The notes under the pieces: generated by a model
What the model was told of the DNA's origin: nothing
Seen by the model: only the letters and a program-made list of their open reading frames with translations
Databases searched by the model: none
Translations under genes and position numbers: made by a program
Assembly: GCA_019421525.1 (NCBI GenBank)
Contig: JAHZFC010000053.1
Span: 7,583-13,037, forward strand
Direction: 5' to 3'
Origin: Clostridiales bacterium
GTDB taxonomy: Bacteria > Bacillota > Clostridia > Oscillospirales > Oscillospiraceae
DNA: 5,455 bases
Shown here: positions 5,408 to 5,455 of the stretch, piece after piece
Layout: each line of letters opens with the position of its first letter
How positions within the stretch are numbered: position 1 is the first letter of the stretch

Positions 5408-5455
5408 GTGAGACTGGACAAGTGGCTCAAGGTCTCCCGCCTCATCAAGCGGCGC
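5408..5455 (+). CDS. rqcP: S4-domain ribosome quality-control factor RqcP (N-terminus)
   Basis: Only the first 16 codons are inside the window, starting with GTG and reading MRLDKWLKVSRLIKRR. This is nearly identical to the start of B. subtilis YabO/RqcP (MRLDKFLKVSRLIKRR from memory), a protein of about 86 residues. RqcP is an RNA-binding S4 (Hsp15-like) protein that works with RqcH on stalled 50S subunits to add C-terminal alanine tails to nascent chains. The position after mazG and HU is as expected; yabP, yabQ and divIC homologues would be predicted beyond the right edge. A promoter of its own is not visible: only 28 nt separate it from the HU terminator. Partial because of the window edge, not because of a mutation, as far as can be seen. 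Confidence 0.9.
   Translation, partial: MRLDKWLKVSRLIKRR

Overview
The window looks like chromosomal DNA from a high-GC, probably spore-forming Clostridia member, most likely Oscillospiraceae (Flavonifractor/Lawsonibacter-like). The coding DNA is strongly GC-biased at third positions, while the intergenic stretches are AT-richer with clear AGGAGG-type ribosome binding sites. The proteins have a Firmicutes character: a YtgP/SpoVB-type flippase, and an RqcP (YabO) start that closely matches the Bacillus form. Taxonomy is an inference. Every gene I can support is on the + strand.

Layout: (1) positions 1-85 hold the last codons of an unrecognised gene, followed by a hairpin terminator at 138-178. 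(2) An AT-rich leader at about 180-300 carries a weak promoter candidate and two copies of the dyad AGAC-N6-GTCT, one of them wrapped around a -10-like hexamer. (3) A tight run of three genes follows, with 13-nt gaps: a trimeric-type purine nucleoside phosphorylase (301-1128), an MTA/SAH-deaminase-type amidohydrolase (1142-2461) and a MurJ/SpoVB-family lipid flippase (2475-4118). (4) After a 66-nt gap comes a stand-alone MazG nucleotide pyrophosphohydrolase (4185-4976). (5) HU, the histone-like protein, follows (5058-5333). It has its own promoter candidate overlapping the mazG stop codon and a strong terminator at 5347-5379. (6) The first 16 codons of rqcP, the S4-domain ribosome quality-control factor, run off the right edge.

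How the genes fit together: the right part is recognisable as the Firmicutes yabM-yabN(mazG)-yabO(rqcP) neighbourhood, with HU between mazG and the S4 gene as I recall from clostridia. The left part joins two purine-salvage enzymes to it. The deaminase would turn adenosine-type nucleosides (MTA, SAH, 5'-deoxyadenosine or adenosine) into inosine-type nucleosides. The phosphorylase would then cleave those to hypoxanthine and a (deoxy)ribose-1-phosphate, and MazG removes non-canonical or surplus NTPs. This gives a nucleotide-salvage/clean-up theme placed in front of envelope and sporulation-associated genes. I see no mobile element, CRISPR array, tRNA or rRNA. No undescribed multi-gene system is evident; the most interesting signals are regulatory dyads and the deaminase-phosphorylase pairing.
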